Assembly (NCBI GenBank): GCA_001939145.1
Contig: LSRX01000337.1
Span: forward strand, 308,436 to 372,435
Length of the DNA: 64,000 nt
DNA from: Symbiodinium microadriaticum
Taxonomy: Eukaryota > Sar > Dinophyceae > Suessiales > Symbiodiniaceae
Direction of reading: 5' to 3'
The position numbers and the translations under genes are program-made. Below, one piece after another: positions 61,198 through 64,000 of the stretch. How positions within the stretch are numbered: the first letter of the stretch is position 1; the number at the start of each line of letters is the position of its first letter. The notes under the pieces were generated by a model. It had not been told where the DNA came from. It worked only from the letters and a program-made list of their open reading frames with translations, and did not search any database.

Positions 61198-63581
61198 CTC
61201 GAGGTGAGCCGTCCTCTCGGCCTCTTCGGCTTTGAAGAAATCCTTCTTCGCGGCGCCCACCTTCGGCTGCGGGTTGAAAGGCTTTCGGGTATAGAAAAAG
61301 GGGTTTAGGGCGTATAGGGTTAAGTGTTTAGGGGTTCAGGGTTTCGGCTTCGGGTTTAAAAAAGGGTTTAGGGTTTATAGGGTTTAGGGTTTGGGGTTTA
61401 TAGGGCTGAGGGTTTAGGGTTCAGGGCCTAGGGTGAAAGGCTTTCGGGTTTAAAACAAGGGGTTTAGGGTTTAGGGTTTATAGGGTTTAGGGTTTAGGGA
61501 TTATAGGCTTTAGAGGTTGAGGGTTTAGGGTTTAGGGTGAAAGGCTTTCGGGCTTAACGGTTTAGGGTTTAGGGCTCATAGGGTTTAGGGTTTGGGGGAC
61601 AGGGGTTGAGGGTTGAACGGCTTTCGGGTTAAACACAGGGGTTTAGGATGTAGGGGTTGAGGGTTTAGGGTGAAAGGCTTTTTGGGTTTCAAAAGGGTTT
61701 CGGGTTTAGGGTGTGGGGGTTTAGGGTAAAGGTTGCTTGTGTAGTCTTGGCTTTAAGGTAAGGTTTTCGGGCAGCCTTAAACCGTCGGGTGGCGGTGTTG
61801 GGAGCTTCAAAGTTCGGCTCGATGCGTCATATAGGCGCAGGATAACTAGAATTGGGCTTAATTTGGGGTTCACTGTATAGATGCAGGATAACTAGAATAG
61901 GGCTGAAATTTGGGGTTGACTATAGTATAATTATCAAAAGGGAATAGTTAAGAAGGAGCCCTAAGGAATCATAGTGGTAGTTCTAGGCCTATCTATTAAT
62001 ACGTTCGATTAGGCTTGGGAGTCTGCCCTCAGCACTTCAGATTTAAGGCTTGGGTGCACGCCTTGGTAAAGTTTACGGTTTAGGGTTTAGGGTTTAGGGT
62101 ATTGGTAAAGGGAAGTTCCTGAAGTTCTAGCTGGGATCTTCGATTTGGGAGCCTTAATCCAGGCTCGAGGCACCAAACAGCTAAGCAAAACGTCGGAGAT
62201 CCATCCAAAGACTGTGCACCAGGGACAGGATCATGTTGGGCTGGAATACCATCTTCGCGTGAACTGTCGCTATCGTGGTAGTACCCAACTTCACTGTTGT
62301 AATTCATGAACTGATTGAGACGTCTATCGGACGCTTTACTATTAGTCAGGCTTTATGTTTATTCTTATCATCATCATTATGATTTTTTTGTGATTACTAT
62401 TATTATGAATATTGTGTTCACCCGACCACTCGGGCAGGATACCATGCATGTGCTCCTAAGCAGAAGCGGCGTTCTTAGCGGCGCGAGCCTTGATCTAAGG
62501 ATGTTGGAGTCTCTGGGCACATGAGAGCAATAACAAATGAATAAGTCTGTCCTTCTAGACCTATTCCACCACCAGATGTACCAAGTTTGGGTCTAAGGCC
62601 CGTACCTTGCCCTTGATCTTCTGAATCTCAGTGGCCTGCTGCGACGCCTCGACAGGGCAACGCGTTTCCGACTGACGTGGATCGAGCCAGCTGACTGCGT
62701 AGAATGCTGCATTGAACACAATGAACATAGGGCGATTGAGAAGGTTATGCTCTGACATACCCACGATGATAACCATGAAGAGTCGCAGCACAGATGGATC
62801 CAAGCAACTAAACCTTGCATCAAGCAGTGCAACCACACAAGGCTGGTTGCATGTCCTGGGCCAGCTACCCAGCATTCGGACAGCTAGTTGTGATAATATA
62901 GGGGCCTTAATGAAGACCTATACTATTTTGGGGCTCCCTTTACTACCTTTATAATTATCGTATAATGGACCCCAAAACCCTATTCTAGTTGGGCTTACTC
63001 ATCCTCGTCTTGGCGTTGGAGGTGAGAACATGTTGTTGCTGATGCTGGTGCTGCTACAGATGCTTCTGCTGATGCCGAAGATGGAAACGAAGACTCACAA
63101 CAACTAAACGTGCTTATCAATCCCGGTGTGTACAAGGAAGACCACAACACCCTTTCTAGACCATCCCCCTTGCAAAGCTTTAGCTATGTAACACATATGC
63201 ATAATACATGAATCTACAATAATGGTCATAACCAAAACCCAAAATCATACGCAAAATCACAACTGTGATCATAACCAAGAACAGAAGATGTAGATATGGA
63301 GCCATGTTCGACTTGTTTCCTGTCATCTTCTGACCACACCAGTCAGGTATTGTAGACCATGCAAAGAACTTCCCTGACCCTAAACCCTAAACCCTGAACC
63401 CTAAACCCTGAACCCTATAAACCCTAAACCCTACACCCTGAACTTCTACAGCCTAAACCCTGAACCCTAAACCCTAAATCCTGAACCCTAAACCCTAGAC
63501 CCTAAACTTTACCCTAAACTTCTAAACCCTAAACCCTACTTCCCAGGCCTTGGGCCGCAACTTCATCAACTCCGCCTTCGC
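61198..63581 (-). CDS. Two upstream coiled-coil microexons of the same family
   Basis: 63581-63540 (after CGCCAG; AKAELMKLRPKAWE; donor GAA|GTAGGG) and 61266-61198 (after CCCGCAG; PKVGAAKKDFFKAEEAERTA then HLE; GAG|GC donor). Both are phase 0. AKAELMKL mirrors AKKELTKL (50.7 kb) and GEELMKF (54.1 kb). They may be 5' exons of the large gene or belong to a neighbouring paralogue; the secreted-protein gene lies between them and the next exon at 56224. Confidence 0.55.
61270..61740. repeat. Higher-order repeat: GGTGAAAGGCTTTCGGGTTT plus heptamers
   Basis: Six imperfect units of about 60-105 bp, each a (G)GAAAGGCTTTCGGG head followed by TTTAGGG-type repeats (heads near 61275, 61345, 61431, 61537, 61610, 61668). 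Confidence 0.85.
61838..61935. repeat. Tandem duplication near a worn D element
   Basis: GCAGGATAACTAGAATTGGG and GCAGGATAACTAGAATAGGG, each followed by TTTGGGGTT..ACT, about 55 bp apart. Confidence 0.8.
62561..62875 (-). CDS. Hydrophobic open frame, unplaced
   Basis: SVLRLFMVIIVGMSEHNLL then NRPMFIVFNAAFYAVSW suggests one or two membrane segments, followed by a soluble tail (ATEIQKIKGKVRALDPNLVH). Composition is protein-like and free of repeats. It lies between the two coiled-coil microexons, so it is a separate gene or exon. Not recognised. Confidence 0.3.
   Translation of the reverse strand: MLGSWPRTCNQPCVVALLDARFSCLDPSVLRLFMVIIVGMSEHNLLNRPMFIVFNAAFYAVSWLDPRQSETRCPVEASQQATEIQKIKGKVRALDPNLVHLVVE
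62899..62995. mobile_element. Hairpin family D copy
   Basis: ATAGGGGCCTTAATGAAGAC ... CCCCAAAACCCTATTCTAGTT, centre ATAATTATCGTATAAT. Confidence 0.7.
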
Positions 63582-63967
63582 CTGGCGACATGGCGCGAAG
63601 TAATGGGAGGGGCCTGAACAATAATTGGGTTTAGGGCTTAGGGTTTGGGTTCAGGGTTTAGTTTTTAGGGTTTAGGGTTTAGGGTTCAGGGTGTAGTGTT
63701 TAGGGTTTAGAGGTCCTTCGTAAGAGTGCTACAACAACTGCTTTGGCGTTGAGGGCTTGTGGTGTAGGGGCCTTAAAAATTAGAGTAGGGTCCCTTTTTA
63801 GACTTACGACTTACTTAAAAAGGTGTCTATAAGGGCGACACCAGGGTTACTAGAAAGGTTCTATGGTATAGTGGCATTAACAAGTAAAGAAGGGCCGAGG
63901 TACTGTATTATCGTTACAATAAGGAACCCTAAGTTATCAGGAATCATACCGGTAACTATTCAGACGT

Positions 63968-64000
63968 TTATAATAAATAAATAAATAAATAAATAAATAA
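63968..64000. repeat. AAAT microsatellite at window end
   Basis: (AAAT)n running to the window edge. Confidence 0.95.

Larger units (their letters stand above)
1..64000. repeat. Dispersed degenerate TTTAGGG/CCCTAAA arrays across the window
   Basis: Short runs of the plant/algal-type telomere heptamer occur in both orientations throughout. Denser patches: 8097-8172, 11847-11893, 14042-14210, 20276-20335, 21540-21630, 23190-23306, 25236-25395, 25480-25640, 29457-29520, 31168-31250, 31395-31500, 32836-32965, 33960-34110, 36418-36560, 37700-37800, 37883-37960, 38820-38920, 39964-40088, 40863-41003, 42640-42815, 49128-49180, 50385-50480, 51000-51170, 53640-53770, 55370-55540, 56648-56720, 60950-61190, 61290-61740, 63378-63540 and 63630-63715. 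Common variants are CCCCTAAA, CCCTGAAC and CCCTATAAA. Translated, the arrays give the meaningless peptide 'TLNPKP', which explains many short open frames. They fill introns and spacers and avoid the exons recognised here. Confidence 0.9.

Overview
The window looks like nuclear DNA of a dinoflagellate, most likely Symbiodiniaceae-like. The evidence is short exons joined by GC-AG, GA-AG and GT-AG introns whose acceptors are mostly AG|G, every recognised gene on the minus strand, an AlkB-like gene of a type I recall from dinoflagellates, a modular coiled-coil/'GEVxxxxEGP...GWVTxxGNQG' protein family that I also recall from Symbiodinium-type genomes, and pervasive degenerate TTTAGGG/CCCTAAA arrays. 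The organism assignment is inference; no rRNA, tRNA or organellar marker is present.

Layout, from low to high coordinates. 0.3-14 kb (minus): scattered microexons of one or more genes I cannot name, including a phase-consistent run at 8.73-7.86 kb. Between them lie two complete, paralogous two-motif LAGLIDADG ORFs (3.16-4.48 and 9.89-11.20 kb). 14-17.7 kb: repeats, no gene recognised. 17.7-19.2 kb (minus): a complete AlkB-type 2-oxoglutarate/Fe(II) dioxygenase with three introns that can be placed from the sequence. 19.3-24.6 kb: hairpin elements, microsatellites, telomere-like arrays and a few exon-like pieces. 24.6-56.2 kb (minus): one very exon-fragmented gene, at least 25 exons of about 24-75 nt, encoding a coiled coil, a helical 'LFxxLAG...FLxFVxxYYV' region and then four copies of an SH3-like repeat. 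57.65-59.12 kb (minus): an intact secreted Cys-rich/Thr-rich/charged-repeat protein gene. 61.2-63.6 kb (minus): two more coiled-coil microexons resembling the large gene, so the secreted gene may be nested in one of its introns or may separate two family members.

The space between exons is not plain intergenic DNA. It holds several families of about 90-120 bp imperfect palindromes and telomere-heptamer arrays. The main discovery candidate is hairpin family A (termini CCCAGAGAGCCCAATACC). In at least three, probably four, places the hairpin makes up nearly the whole intron, with a GA splice donor inside its own terminal repeat (CCCAGA|GAGCCC) and an AG acceptor 11-49 nt beyond its far end. Reading frame is preserved across each junction. 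This is what an intron-generating transposable element (introner) would look like. A 93-nt GA-AG intron in AlkB bounded by a 25-bp duplication points the same way.

Microexon boundaries were placed by hand, from phase continuity, splice dinucleotides and repeat-to-repeat similarity. They need transcript data; individual ends may be off by a few codons.
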